Shown one piece after another: positions 1-10,661 of a stretch of DNA of 64,000 bases. A program made the translations under genes and the position numbers. This DNA is from Paractinoplanes lichenicola. Its GTDB lineage: Bacteria > Actinomycetota > Actinomycetes > Mycobacteriales > Micromonosporaceae. Location of the stretch: assembly GCF_016785085.1 (NCBI RefSeq), contig NZ_JAENHO010000014.1, forward strand, positions 248,001 through 312,000, written 5' to 3'. How positions within the stretch are numbered: position 1 is the first letter of the stretch; each line of letters opens with the position of its first letter. Below the pieces are notes generated by a model. The model saw only the letters and a list, made by a program, of their open reading frames with translations. It was not told where the DNA came from and searched no databases.

Positions 1-138
1 GACTCGGGCGTCAACGCGACGTTCGCGCGCGTTCAGCACCTGATCGATCCGCCGGGAACGCTCATGCGGCCCGCGTTCGTGCTGCGCGTGTTGCGCATGG
101 CGAGAAAACGCGCGCGCGGATCGGGTCCGGTGCGTTAA
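1..138 (+). CDS. C-terminal end of an unidentified protein (5' truncated)
   Basis: Frame 1 is open from the first base to a TAA at 136-138 and gives 45 residues. The tail is basic, with Arg/Lys-rich stretches ending GSGPVR, and has the segment HLIDPPGTLMRPAFVLRVLR. The tone resembles the C-terminus of some FAD-dependent oxidoreductases, but this is too little to assign a family. It ends 11 bases before leuS on the same strand, so the two could share a transcript. Confidence 0.55.
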   Translation, partial: DSGVNATFARVQHLIDPPGTLMRPAFVLRVLRMARKRARGSGPVR

Positions 139-149
139 CTTCCGGCGGC

Positions 150-2502
<2,353 letters not shown>

Positions 2503-2516
<14 letters not shown>

Positions 2517-3147
2517 CGGTGATGCCGAGGGTGTGGGCGAGCGCGGCGGCCGACTCCATCAGCTGGTTGCTGTCGATGATCGCGCCGCGCAGCGACTCCC
2601 ACCCCTCGGCGACGTCGAGCGTCCGCGCGCCGCGCAGGTCGAGCTTCTTGATCGTGGCCTTGGTGAAGCGGGCCCGGCGGATCGACGAGCCCGGGAACGT
2701 CACGCCGGCCAGCGTGGCCTGCCCGAAGTCCACCTCCGAGAGGTCGCAGTCGCGAAACTCCACATCTTGCAGCCGTGCTCCCCGCAGATTCAGGCTGTCG
2801 ATCTTGCAATCGCGCACGATCACGCGGCGCCATTGCGACCCGTACGCCTGCACGCCCGCGAGCACTCCGTCGAGGATCGACGTGTCCATCAGGTCGGCCT
2901 CGGCCCAGCCCCCGCCGATCCAGCGGCTCTTCGAGATCCAGACGTCGTCGAGCCGGACGTGGCCGAAGTCGCCGCCCGTGAAGGTGACCGACGTGAACGC
3001 GCACTCGGAGAAGCGGGAGCTGCTCGCCTCGGCCTCGTCGAACTCGGCGCCGTCGATGTGCACCTCGGCGTAGTCGCCGTCGCGCTCGAGCTCGGTGTCC
3101 CAGGGGCGCAGATGTGCGGCGTACGGGAGGTCTTGCAGGCTCGTCAT
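2503..3147 (-). CDS. Pentapeptide-repeat protein
   Basis: A 214-residue soluble protein with no signal peptide or membrane segment. From about residue 25 to 185 it runs in five-residue periodicity with recurring A(D/E)(L/F)xx units (AEFDEAEASSSRF, ADLMDT, LNLRGARLQDVEF, CDLSEVDFGQATL, LDLRGART). This is the signature of a right-handed quadrilateral beta-helix. Some family members mimic DNA and protect gyrase from quinolones or toxins (Qnr, MfpA); most have no known role. It is convergent with leuS. Function is not assignable from sequence. Confidence 0.85.
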
Positions 3148-3184
3148 GAGCTCCGATCGTAGGCGCGGCGGGCTCCCGCCGAGG

Positions 3185-3364
3185 CTACGCCGCAGAGGAC
3201 ATCTCCCACGGGCAGTCGTCGGCCGGGGGCTCGACCACGACGTAGGTCGCCGCTTCGGCCGCCGCCGGGGTGGTGGCGCCGCTGCTCGGCGGCTTGACCG
3301 CGAACAGGGCGGACAGCGCGACGAGCACCGTGGCCGCGAAGAGCGCGGCGAACCTCAGCTGCAT
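3185..3364 (-). CDS. Small secreted or membrane-anchored protein (59 aa)
   Basis: A short reading frame starting ATG at 3364, preceded by a purine-rich GGGGGA about five bases upstream. It encodes 59 residues with a classic export signal: MQLR, then a hydrophobic run FAALFAATVLVALSALFAV ending near residue 23. The mature part is Ala/Thr/Pro-rich and ends DDCPWEMSSAA with a single cysteine. No homologue is recognised. It lies alone between the pentapeptide gene and the SDR gene. The export-like composition and ribosome site support it as real, but its size limits confidence. Confidence 0.5.
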   Translation of the reverse strand: MQLRFAALFAATVLVALSALFAVKPPSSGATTPAAAEAATYVVVEPPADDCPWEMSSAA

Positions 3365-3505
3365 GACTTCCCCCAGTGGGTCTCGGCCAGGCCACCAATA
3401 CTCCCACTTTCAACAAAGTCGCGCTCGTTGACAAGTGGGGTGCCGCCCCGGTTAAGCTGTCGCCAGAAAACGGGGTGGTCCCCCATTTCCCTCGAGGAGG
3501 ACTGG

Positions 3506-4354
3506 ATGAGCGGGTTCGTGGTGCTGGTGACCGGGGCGAGCAGCGGGTTCGGGCGGCTGACGGCGGAGGCGCTGGCCCGGCGCGGCCACACGGTTTTCGC
3601 CGGATTGCGGGATGTGGCCGGACGAAACGCCCAGGCCGCGGCGGAGCTGAGCGGGTCGATGCGGGTCGTCGAGCTCGACGTCACCGACCAGGCCTCGGCC
3701 GACCGGGCAGTGAGCGAGATCATGGCCGCCGCCGGCCGGCTCGACGTGGTGGTCAACAACGCCGGGGGCATCTTCCCCGGGCCGCTGGAGGCGTTCACCG
3801 CGGAGGAGGCGCAGCGGCAGTTCGACGTGAACGTGCTGGGCGCGCTCCGCGTCAACCGGGCCGCCCTGCCGCATTTGCGCGCGCGGGGCCGGGGCCTGCT
3901 GCTCCAGATCGGATCGATCGCGGGCCTGGTCACGACGCCGTTCACGGGCCTCTACGCGGCGAGCAAGTCGGCGCTGGAAAGCCTGACCGAGGCGTGGCGG
4001 CACGAGCTGGCCCCGTTCGGCGTGGAGTCGGTGATCGTCGACGCCGCCTCCTACCCGACCAACATCGGTCACAACGCCGCCCTGCCGGCCGACGCCGAGC
4101 GGCTGGGCGTCTACGGCGAGGCGTTCGGCGGCTTCACCAACGCGATCGTCCAGCGCTCGACGGAGGCCGGCGGCGACCCGCGCGAGGTGGCCGACGCGGT
4201 GGTCAAGCTGATCGAGAGCGACAACCGGCCCGCGCGTACGGTGGTCGGCCCGGCCGGTCAGGTCGAGCCCGCGCTGACCCTCAGCCGCGCCTCGGCCGAG
4301 GCCGCCGAGCGGATGGGCGCGGCCATGGGTGTGGCCGCTTTCATGACCCACTAG
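3506..4354 (+). CDS. Short-chain dehydrogenase/reductase (SDR) family oxidoreductase
   Basis: A 282-residue classical SDR. The nucleotide-binding motif TGASSGFG lies at about residues 8-15, the NNAG motif follows the DVVV strand, the catalytic serine is in LLQIGSIAGL, and the YxxxK pair is YAASK. The substrate is unknown. The start ATG at 3506 is set by the strong ribosome site GAGGAGGA five to ten bases upstream; the frame is open further upstream but has no comparable site. It is followed after nine bases by a TetR gene on the same strand, so the pair is probably an operon in which the regulator controls the dehydrogenase. Confidence 0.9.
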   Translation: MSGFVVLVTGASSGFGRLTAEALARRGHTVFAGLRDVAGRNAQAAAELSGSMRVVELDVTDQASADRAVSEIMAAAGRLDVVVNNAGGIFPGPLEAFTAEEAQRQFDVNVLGALRVNRAALPHLRARGRGLLLQIGSIAGLVTTPFTGLYAASKSALESLTEAWRHELAPFGVESVIVDAASYPTNIGHNAALPADAERLGVYGEAFGGFTNAIVQRSTEAGGDPREVADAVVKLIESDNRPARTVVGPAGQVEPALTLSRASAEAAERMGAAMGVAAFMTH

Positions 4355-4363
4355 GCTCGCGGC

Positions 4364-5008
4364 GTGGGAGGAGCCACCCGACCGATGCGGGCCGATGCCC
4401 GGCGCAACTACGAGCAGATCCTGGCCGCGGCCGAGGCCGAGGTGGCCCGGGCCGGGGCCGAGGCCTCGCTGGAGGAGATCGCTCGCCGGGCCGGGGTCGG
4501 CTCCGCCACTCTGCACCGGCATTTTCCGTCGCGGCAGGCCCTGCTGGAGGCCGTCTTCCACGATCGGGTGGCGGCCCTCTGCACCCAGGCCCACGACCTG
4601 GCCGCCGGCCTCACCCCGCAGCCCGTCGCTCCTACGTCGCCGCCGCCCGCCGCTCTTTCGTCGCCGCCGCCCGTCGGGGGCGGCTCGGCCGACGCCGGGC
4701 AGGCGCTCACCGGGTGGCTGCGGTCGCTCGCCTCCTACGGCGCCGTCACCCGCGGGCTCGCCAAGTCGCTGCTCGGCGGCGTGCAGAATCCGACCGCCAG
4801 CACCTGCGAGGCCATGCTGGTCGAGGCGGGCAACGAACTGCTGCGCCCGGCCCAGGCGGCCGGCGCCGTCCGCCCCGAGGTGACCATCATCGACCTGCTC
4901 ACGCTGGTCAACGCCGTCTCGCTGGCCACCGAGGGCAGCCCCGACGCCGACGCCGAGGCGGCCCGCCTGGTCACGCTCGCCTTGGACGGCGTGCGCCCGC
5001 GCGGTTAG
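4364..5008 (+). CDS. TetR/AcrR family transcriptional regulator
   Basis: A 214-residue repressor-type protein. The N-terminal helix-turn-helix is clear: ILAAAEAEVARAGAEASLEE, IARRAGVGSATLHRHFPSRQ, ALLEAVF. The C-terminal ligand domain has a Pro/Ala/Ser-rich loop (residues about 85-105) and then helices. The start is GTG at 4364; an ATG at 4385 is a possible alternative. It overlaps the stop of the convergent rdgB by four bases. It is probably co-transcribed with the SDR gene nine bases upstream and may respond to that enzyme's substrate. Confidence 0.9.
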   Translation: MGGATRPMRADARRNYEQILAAAEAEVARAGAEASLEEIARRAGVGSATLHRHFPSRQALLEAVFHDRVAALCTQAHDLAAGLTPQPVAPTSPPPAALSSPPPVGGGSADAGQALTGWLRSLASYGAVTRGLAKSLLGGVQNPTASTCEAMLVEAGNELLRPAQAAGAVRPEVTIIDLLTLVNAVSLATEGSPDADAEAARLVTLALDGVRPRG

Positions 5009-5619
5009 CTCGTGACCTCGCGGGCGATCACCTTGGACAGCTCGCGGAACGCCTTGCCCCGGTGGCTGATCGCGTCCTTCTCGGCCGGTGACAGCTCTGC
5101 GTTGGTCTTGCTCTGGCCGTCACCCAGGAAGATCGGGTCGTAGCCGAACCCGCCCTCGCCCCGGCGCGCGCGCAGGATGCGGCCCGCCTGCCGGCCCTCG
5201 ACCAGATGCTCGCGGCCGTTGGGCAGCACCAGCGCCGCCGCGCAGACGAACGCGCCGCCGCGCTGCTGGTCGGACACGTCGGAGATCTGGGCCAGCACCA
5301 GATCGAGGTTGGCGTCGTCGTTGCCGTGGGCGCCGGACCAGCGGGCGCTGAACACGCCGGGCATGCCGTTGAGCGCGTCGACCGCGAGCCCGGAGTCGTC
5401 GGCCACCGTGGGCAGCCCCGTGCGCTTGACCCCCTCGCGCGCCTTGATCAGCGCATTTTCCCCGAACGTGAGCCCGGTCTCGGGCACGTCGGGGTAGCCC
5501 TCGAAGGACGCCAGCCCGATCAACTCGATGCGGTTGGCCCCGAGCGACGTGTCGAGGATGCGCTGGAGCTCGACCAGCTTCTTCCGGTTGGCCGTGGCCA
5601 ACAGCAACTTAGCGCTCAT
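5005..5619 (-). CDS. rdgB: dITP/XTP pyrophosphatase (RdgB/HAM1)
   Basis: House-cleaning enzyme that hydrolyses non-canonical purine triphosphates (dITP, ITP, XTP) to monophosphates and keeps them out of nucleic acids. At 204 residues it has normal family length. Motifs: N-terminal LLLATANRKKLVEL, the acidic VADDSGLAVDALNG segment with FSARWSG, the glycine-rich GEGGFGYDPIF loop, and the C-terminal SHRGKAFREL. It lies directly downstream of rph on the same strand, the usual actinobacterial order (Rv1340-Rv1341 in M. tuberculosis), and the two are probably co-transcribed. Confidence 0.96.
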   Translation of the reverse strand: MSAKLLLATANRKKLVELQRILDTSLGANRIELIGLASFEGYPDVPETGLTFGENALIKAREGVKRTGLPTVADDSGLAVDALNGMPGVFSARWSGAHGNDDANLDLVLAQISDVSDQQRGGAFVCAAALVLPNGREHLVEGRQAGRILRARRGEGGFGYDPIFLGDGQSKTNAELSPAEKDAISHRGKAFRELSKVIAREVTS

Positions 5620-5692
5620 GCCCCCGCCCCCGCTTCGCTCCGGCAGAGGCCTGAGCCGGGCACTGTGCCTGATGATTCGCTCGCAAGCTCGC

Positions 5693-6421
5693 TCATGCGG
5701 TCAAAGCCTTCTGCTGGGCGGCGGACAGGTCGGCGCAACCGGCCAGGGCCAGGTCGAGCAGCGCGTCCATCTGGTCGCGGCGGAAGACGCCGTTCTCCCC
5801 CGTGCCCTGCACCTCGACGAAGTCGCCGTCGCCGGTGGCCACCACATTCATGTCGACCTCGGCCGCGACGTCCTCGAGATACATCAGGTCGAGGCGGGGC
5901 TCGCCGTCGACGATGCCGACGCTGACCGCCTGGATCGACCGGTGCATGACCTTGTCGACCTTGCCGGCCAGCGACTTGCGCTCGGCCAGCCAGCCGACCG
6001 CGTCGTGCAGCGCGACGTAGGCCCCCGTGATGGCGGCCGTGCGGGTGCCGCCGTCGGCCTGCAGCACGTCGCAGTCGAGCACGACGGAATTCTCGCCGAG
6101 CGCCTTGAGGTCGATGCAGGCGCGCAGGCTGCGGCCGATCAGGCGGGAGATCTCATGGGTGCGCCCGCCGACCTTGCCCTTGATGCTCTCGCGGTCGCCG
6201 CGGGTGTTGGTCGCGCGGGGCAGCATCGAATACTCCGCCGTGACCCAGCCCAGCCCGGAGCCCTTGCGCCAGCGCGGGACGCCCTCGGTGACGCTCGCCG
6301 TGCAGAGCACTCGCGTGTTGCCGAACTCGACGAGCACCGACCCCTCGGGGTGGATGCTCCAGTGCCGAGTCAGGGTCACCGGTCGCAGTTGGTCGGCCGA
6401 GCGGCCGTCGGGGCGTGCCAT
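5693..6421 (-). CDS. rph: Ribonuclease PH
   Basis: Phosphorolytic 3'-5' exoribonuclease that trims tRNA 3' ends. At 242 residues it has the expected length. Diagnostic segments are the opening RPDGRSADQLRPV, the phosphate-binding region GWVTAEYSMLPRATNTR, GRTHEISRLIGRSLRA, and LDCDVLQADGGTRTAAITGA. It is a cytoplasmic hexameric enzyme. It sits upstream of rdgB with a 73-base gap and downstream of a glycosyltransferase gene that interrupts the usual MBL-rph adjacency. Confidence 0.97.
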   Translation of the reverse strand: MARPDGRSADQLRPVTLTRHWSIHPEGSVLVEFGNTRVLCTASVTEGVPRWRKGSGLGWVTAEYSMLPRATNTRGDRESIKGKVGGRTHEISRLIGRSLRACIDLKALGENSVVLDCDVLQADGGTRTAAITGAYVALHDAVGWLAERKSLAGKVDKVMHRSIQAVSVGIVDGEPRLDLMYLEDVAAEVDMNVVATGDGDFVEVQGTGENGVFRRDQMDALLDLALAGCADLSAAQQKALTA

Positions 6422-6472
6422 GGGAGAACCTTATTAGGCCCGGGGCCGGACCGCTGCGCCCGCCCCACCGGC

Positions 6473-6501
6473 TGTGGATAACTCGGGCACCCTGTGGATG
6501 A
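6473..6501 (-). promoter_or_regulatory. DnaA-box-like pair upstream of rph
   Basis: TGTGGATAA at 6473-6481 is the exact reverse complement of the DnaA box TTATCCACA. A one-mismatch copy, TGTGGATGA, follows at 6493-6501, 20 bases on in the same orientation. They lie between the rph start and the end of the upstream glycosyltransferase gene. They could be a DnaA titration or regulatory site, or part of a genome-wide intergenic motif: CTGTGGATAACTCGG recurs near 44748. Confidence 0.4.
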
Positions 6502-6516
6502 CGTGGGGCCCGTGGA

Positions 6517-7728
6517 TCAGCCGAACCAGCCGGTGGCGGTGTCGGCCGCCCCGGCCGGCTGAGGCACCGCCGGCCGCAGCACGGCGCTGGGCCGCTGCCG
6601 CGCGAGCGACGCCACGGCCGCCACCTCGGGCAGCGCGCCGTGGGCCCGCAGGAAGCCGTCGACCGCCTGCGGCCAGCCGAAGTGCTCGGCCCGGGCGCGG
6701 GCGGCGGCCCGGCGGTCGGCCTCGGGGCGCTCCATCAGCCGGCGTACGGCCTCGGCGAAGCCCTCCGGGGTGCCCGGGACCGCGACCCCGCCGTCACCCA
6801 CGACCTCGGGCAACGCGCTCGTCTCGTTCACCACGACCGGGGTGCCGCAGGCCAGCGCCTCGAGGGCGGTCATGCCGAACGTCTCGACCGGGCCGGGCGC
6901 GAGCACGACGTCGGCGCTCGCCAGCAAAGCGGCCATGGCGCGGCGCTCGGCGATGTGACCGGTAAAGCGGACGGGCAGGCGGGCCGCACGATAGGCCAGC
7001 GCGGCCCGCCGTACGCCGTCTCCGGCCACGGCGAGCACGGCGGGCACCTTGTCGTTGCGCAGCGCGCCGATCGTGTCCACGGCAAGCTCAGGGCGTTTCT
7101 GGCCGGAGAGCCGGCTGGCGAACGCGATCAGCAGCTCGCCGGGCCGGGCGTAGCGCTCGCGGACGGCCTCGTCGCGCTTGTCCGGGTGGAACACGTCGAG
7201 GTCGACGCCGAGCGGCACCTCGGTCAGGTTGGGCACGCCCAGGCGGCGGAACTCGGCCGCGGCGAACGAGGTGGTGCAGATGATCTGGTCGAAGAACTCT
7301 GCCGTACGCAGGTTGAACTTGTCGGCCACGGCGTCGCGCTTGGGCACGCCCCAGACGCCGAGCAGGCCGGCCAGGCTCTCGTGCGACACCATCACCGACG
7401 CGACGCCGCGGTTGCGGGCCCAGCCCCCCGTCCAGCGCAGGCTGGTGCGGTCGGAGACCTCGAGCCGGTCGGGCTCGAGCTCGTCGAGCAGCTCGGTCAG
7501 CTCACGCCGCCCGGTCATGACGCGATAGCCCCCCGTACGCGGGAGGGGCGCGCTGGGCAGCGTGATGACGCGGCCCTGCGTGGTCAGCTTGTCGGAGCGC
7601 TCGCGTCCGGGAACGATCAGCACCGCCTCGTGGCCGGCGTTCTGATAGCCCTCACCGAGGTAACGAAGTGCTGTCCGCAGGCCACCCGAATGGGTCGTCA
7701 CGAAGTTGGCCAGGCGAACGATGCGCAT
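6517..7728 (-). CDS. GT4-family glycosyltransferase (GT-B fold)
   Basis: A 403-residue retaining glycosyltransferase. The N-terminal Rossmann half opens MRIVRLANFVTTHSGGLRTA, and the donor half shows VPLGVDLDVFHP, RLSGQKRPELAVD and the E-x7-E-type signature GPVETFGMTALEALACGTPVV. It is similar in outline to PimB/PimA-type mannosyltransferases, but acceptor and sugar cannot be read from sequence. No membrane anchor is visible. The gene is inserted between the MBL gene and rph, which are neighbours in mycobacteria. The C-terminal 40 residues are Ala/Pro-rich and probably disordered. Confidence 0.88.
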   Translation of the reverse strand: MRIVRLANFVTTHSGGLRTALRYLGEGYQNAGHEAVLIVPGRERSDKLTTQGRVITLPSAPLPRTGGYRVMTGRRELTELLDELEPDRLEVSDRTSLRWTGGWARNRGVASVMVSHESLAGLLGVWGVPKRDAVADKFNLRTAEFFDQIICTTSFAAAEFRRLGVPNLTEVPLGVDLDVFHPDKRDEAVRERYARPGELLIAFASRLSGQKRPELAVDTIGALRNDKVPAVLAVAGDGVRRAALAYRAARLPVRFTGHIAERRAMAALLASADVVLAPGPVETFGMTALEALACGTPVVVNETSALPEVVGDGGVAVPGTPEGFAEAVRRLMERPEADRRAAARARAEHFGWPQAVDGFLRAHGALPEVAAVASLARQRPSAVLRPAVPQPAGAADTATGWFG

Positions 7729-7799
7729 CCAAGAACTCCAAGATCACGATCCGCTGGTGCTCCCGCTGCTCCGACCGTGCCCCCGCCCCGGTCTAGGGC

Positions 7800-8546
7800 C
7801 TAGAGATCGTAGCGGGCACCTGGGCGCACGACCTCAACCGGTCCGGCAAACGCGGCCACGGCGGCATCCACAATAGATGCCTCGCTGACCCACGCGGGGA
7901 CGAGATGGGTCAGAAGCAGCCTCCCGACGTCCGCCTTGGTGGCCGCCTCGCCCGCCTCCCCGCCGGTGAGATGCAGGCCAGGGGGGTTGTCGGCGCCGTC
8001 GAGGTAACTGGCCTCACACAGAAACAAATCCGCGCCGGCGGCGAGTCGCAGCAGCGGTTCGCACGGGGCGGTGTCCGAGGAGTACGCCAGCACCGACCCG
8101 CCGTGCTCGATCCGTACGCCGTAGGTCTCGATCGGATGGTTGACCCGGTCGACCGTGATCGAGAAGGGACCGATCGGGAACGTGCCCGGCTGCAGGCCGT
8201 AGAAGGTGTAGACGTCGTCGACCGGCTCGTTGTCCTGGCTGTAGGCGGCGGAGATGCGCTCGGCCGCGCCGAGGGGGGCGTAGACCGGCACCGGCGGCAG
8301 CGAGCCGGACGGGTCGTAGCGACGGACCACGATGTAGGTGCACGCGTCGAGCATGTGATCGCAGTGCAGGTGGGTCAGGATGATCGCATCGATCTTGTTC
8401 ATGTCGGAGTAGCGCTGCAGCGCGGACAGCGAACCCGAGCCGAAATCGATCAGCAGCCGGAAGCCCTCAGCCTCGACGAGATAGGCGGAACAAGCCGACT
8501 CGGGGCCGGGAAAACTGCCGGCACAGCCGAGAACGGTCAGTCGCAT
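7800..8546 (-). CDS. MBL-fold phosphodiesterase, Rv1339-like
   Basis: A 248-residue metallo-beta-lactamase-fold hydrolase. It begins with MRLTVLGCAGSFPGP and carries the HxHxDH di-metal motif THLHCDHMLD at about residues 58-67, SSDTAP (metal aspartate) and a late histidine in LLTHLVPAW. Sequence style and position (upstream of rph-rdgB, downstream of the cysM cluster) match Rv1339 of M. tuberculosis, which I recall being reported as an atypical class II cAMP phosphodiesterase. The cAMP role is inferred from that relationship. Confidence 0.88.
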   Translation of the reverse strand: MRLTVLGCAGSFPGPESACSAYLVEAEGFRLLIDFGSGSLSALQRYSDMNKIDAIILTHLHCDHMLDACTYIVVRRYDPSGSLPPVPVYAPLGAAERISAAYSQDNEPVDDVYTFYGLQPGTFPIGPFSITVDRVNHPIETYGVRIEHGGSVLAYSSDTAPCEPLLRLAAGADLFLCEASYLDGADNPPGLHLTGGEAGEAATKADVGRLLLTHLVPAWVSEASIVDAAVAAFAGPVEVVRPGARYDL

Positions 8547-8671
8547 GCGGGTCCCTTTGGCTCACGCTGGGTCGAACACGCCCCGCCCGACCGGTCCGTG
8601 CTGACTTCCTCAGACCAGTCAATCACGCAGCGAAGCGTACGCCGGGACCTGCGCGCCATGTAAACGTCTGA

Positions 8672-8694
8672 TCGATTTGTCGCTAAATCGACAA
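8672..8694. promoter_or_regulatory. Overlapping inverted repeats in a divergent promoter region
   Basis: TCGATTT (8672-8678) and AAATCGA (8685-8691) form a palindrome with a 6-base spacer. It overlaps a second one, TTGTCG (8677-8682) with CGACAA (8689-8694). The stretch is locally AT-richer than its surroundings and lies in the 261-base gap between the divergent MBL gene and the small membrane-protein gene. It looks like a repressor operator, but the regulator is unknown. Confidence 0.35.
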
Positions 8695-8807
8695 CGTACA
8701 TCACAGCCCCCGTGACCTCGGCCATTAGCGCAATTCCCGTTACGTCCGGTGAGTCGTTTGCGTTGCACAAAGTGAGGACTTCTGGGGACTGAACAGGCGG
8801 AGGCAGC

Positions 8808-9218
8808 GTGACAACGGTCGAGAAGGATCGCCCCGCGCGCACCGAAGCGGCAGCGATCATGCCGTTCGGTGGCTGGGAGACTACCCCGACCGGGACGGAA
8901 TCCCCGGACGACGAAACGCTTTTCCGATTTCCGGCGCCCGACGATCCCGCCCCGAGCACCGTACGGGTCCTGACGATGGCGTTGTGGGCCGCCGGACTCG
9001 GTCTGACCGCGGCCGGTGTCGGCATTACCGCATTGGTCACCGTCTTGGGCGGCGCGGCATTCTGGTTCGTGCCGGCCCTGGCCCTGTTCGGGTTGCTGAG
9101 CGTGGCATTGGCGGTGGCCTCGTTCCTGTCGATCCACCGCCCCGTGCTGCCCTGGCTGCTGCTCTCCGGCGCGACCGTGCCGCTCGCCCTGGACGTGCTG
9201 ATCTCGGCCCTCTATTAG
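8808..9218 (+). CDS. Small integral membrane protein (136 aa)
   Basis: The start is GTG at 8808, preceded by GGAGG (aggcggaggcagc). The first 50 residues are polar and probably cytoplasmic. Three hydrophobic segments follow, at about residues 53-78, 82-108 and 113-135 (TMALWAAGLGLTAAG; FWFVPALALFGLLSVAL; LPWLLLSGATVPLALDVL). No catalytic motif is visible and I do not recognise the family. It occupies the place where mycobacteria carry the rhomboid gene Rv1337 and murI, but it lacks rhomboid GxSG/H motifs. Confidence 0.75.
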   Translation: MTTVEKDRPARTEAAAIMPFGGWETTPTGTESPDDETLFRFPAPDDPAPSTVRVLTMALWAAGLGLTAAGVGITALVTVLGGAAFWFVPALALFGLLSVALAVASFLSIHRPVLPWLLLSGATVPLALDVLISALY

Positions 9219-9236
9219 GCCGTTCTCAGGCCGCCG

Positions 9237-10202
9237 TCAGGCCCACAGCTGGCCCTCGAGGGCCTCTTCGGCGTCGTTGAGGGTGCCGCCGTAGGCGCCC
9301 GTCGAAAGGTATTTCCAGCCGCCGTCACAGACCACGAAGGCGACGTCGGCCCGCCGGCCCGCCTTGACCGCGTCGTGCGCGACGGCGAGCGCGGCGTGCA
9401 GGATCGCGCCGCTGGAGAACCCGGCGAAGATGCCCTCGACCTCGACGAGCTGGCGGGTGCGGAGCACGGCGTCGCGGGTGCCGACCGAGAAGCGGCGGTC
9501 GAGCACGCTCGCGTCGTACAGCTCCGGCACGTAGCCCTCGTCGATGTTGCGCAGCCCGTACACCAGCTCGCCGTAGCGCGGCTCGGCGGCGACGATCTGG
9601 ATGCCGTCGACCTTCTCCTTGAGGAACCGCCCCGTGCCCATCAGGGTGCCGGTGGTGCCCAGGCCGGCCACGAAATGCGTGATCGTGGGCAGGTCGTGCA
9701 GCAGCTCGGGGCCGGTGGTCTCGTAGTGCGCGCGGGCGTTGGCCGGGTTGCCGTACTGGAACAGCATCTTCCAGTCCGGGTGCTCGGCCGCGATCTGCTT
9801 CGCGGTGGCCACGGCCTGGTTGGAACCGCCCGCGGCCGGCGAGAAGATGATCTCGGCGCCGTACATGCGGAGCAGCTGGATCCGCTCGGCCGACACGTTC
9901 TCGGGCATCACGCAGACCAGCCGGTAACCCCGCAGCTTGGCCACCATGGCCAGCGCGATGCCGGTGTTGCCGCTGGTCGGCTCGAGGATGGTGTCACCGG
10001 GGCGCAGGTGGCCCGACTCCTCGGCCTCGCGGACCATGAAGAGTGCGGCCCGGTCCTTGATGCTGCCCGTCGGGTTGCGATCCTCCAGCTTGGCCCACAA
10101 CCGCACCGGCGGTGCCCCTTCGGGCACCGTCGGCGACAGGCGGGGCAGGCCGACGAGCGGCGTGCCCCCGCAGGCGTCCAAGAGGCTCTCGTAGCGAGCC
10201 AT
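9237..10202 (-). CDS. cysM: CysO-dependent O-phosphoserine sulfhydrylase
   Basis: PLP enzyme that makes cysteine on the sulfur carrier CysO, using O-phosphoserine and CysO thiocarboxylate. It has 321 residues. The PLP lysine is K49 in NPTGSIKDR, the substrate loop is EPTSGNTGIALAMVAKL, and the phosphate-binding glycine loop is GLGTTGTLMG. The assignment to CysM rather than an ordinary CysK rests on the neighbours: cysO ends five bases upstream and mec lies beyond it, the same order as Rv1334-Rv1336. This route is thought to help cysteine supply under oxidative stress. Confidence 0.95.
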   Translation of the reverse strand: MARYESLLDACGGTPLVGLPRLSPTVPEGAPPVRLWAKLEDRNPTGSIKDRAALFMVREAEESGHLRPGDTILEPTSGNTGIALAMVAKLRGYRLVCVMPENVSAERIQLLRMYGAEIIFSPAAGGSNQAVATAKQIAAEHPDWKMLFQYGNPANARAHYETTGPELLHDLPTITHFVAGLGTTGTLMGTGRFLKEKVDGIQIVAAEPRYGELVYGLRNIDEGYVPELYDASVLDRRFSVGTRDAVLRTRQLVEVEGIFAGFSSGAILHAALAVAHDAVKAGRRADVAFVVCDGGWKYLSTGAYGGTLNDAEEALEGQLWA

Positions 10203-10207
10203 GACGG

Positions 10208-10522
10208 TTAGCGCCCGAGCAGGGCGGCGGCCGCCACGAAGCCCAGCGCGCCACCGGCCACGGCCGGGAGGATGGTGATCGAGTCACCGTCGCTGAGCTT
10301 GGCGTCGAGCGCGCCGAGGAAGCGGACGTCCTCGTCGTTGACGTAGATGTTGACGAACTTGTGCAGCCCGCCCTCGGGGGTGATGAGCCGCCCCTTGAGG
10401 CCGTTGTGCTTGGCGTCCAGGTCGTCGATGAGCGCGGTCAGCGAGTCGCCGGCGCCTTCGACGATCTTGGCGCCGCCGGTGTAGCTGCGCAGGATGGTGG
10501 GGATGCGAACTTCGATAGCCAT
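10208..10522 (-). CDS. cysO: CysO sulfur-carrier protein with a C-terminal extension past Gly-Gly
   Basis: Ubiquitin-like MoaD/ThiS-fold carrier whose C-terminal Gly-Gly is thiocarboxylated and donates sulfur to CysM. The start ATG at 10522 (MAIEVRIPTILRSYTGG) fits the family; the frame is open upstream but without family-like sequence. The conserved end SITILPAVAGG reaches residues 90-91, and 13 more residues (ALGFVAAAALLGR) follow before the stop. M. tuberculosis CysO ends exactly at the di-glycine. The tail must therefore be removed before activation, plausibly by the JAMM protease encoded next door. Confidence 0.93.
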   Translation of the reverse strand: MAIEVRIPTILRSYTGGAKIVEGAGDSLTALIDDLDAKHNGLKGRLITPEGGLHKFVNIYVNDEDVRFLGALDAKLSDGDSITILPAVAGGALGFVAAAALLGR

Positions 10523-10661
10523 GGCTGTGAATGCTCCAAAAGGAAGGTCGAACTCAGGGCAGGGTCGTTGGTCTTCGTCTCGCCGAGCTGAGCTCAGCGA
10601 CACTCGTAGAAGACCGACACGGGGCTCTGCCCGAACATGTACGACTGCACAGCGCTCGCAA

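Noticed and set aside
5620..5692. Short GAGCGAGCTTGCGAGCG-like repeat between rph and rdgB
   Set aside because: A common-looking actinobacterial intergenic sequence with a small palindrome; too short and not distinctive here.
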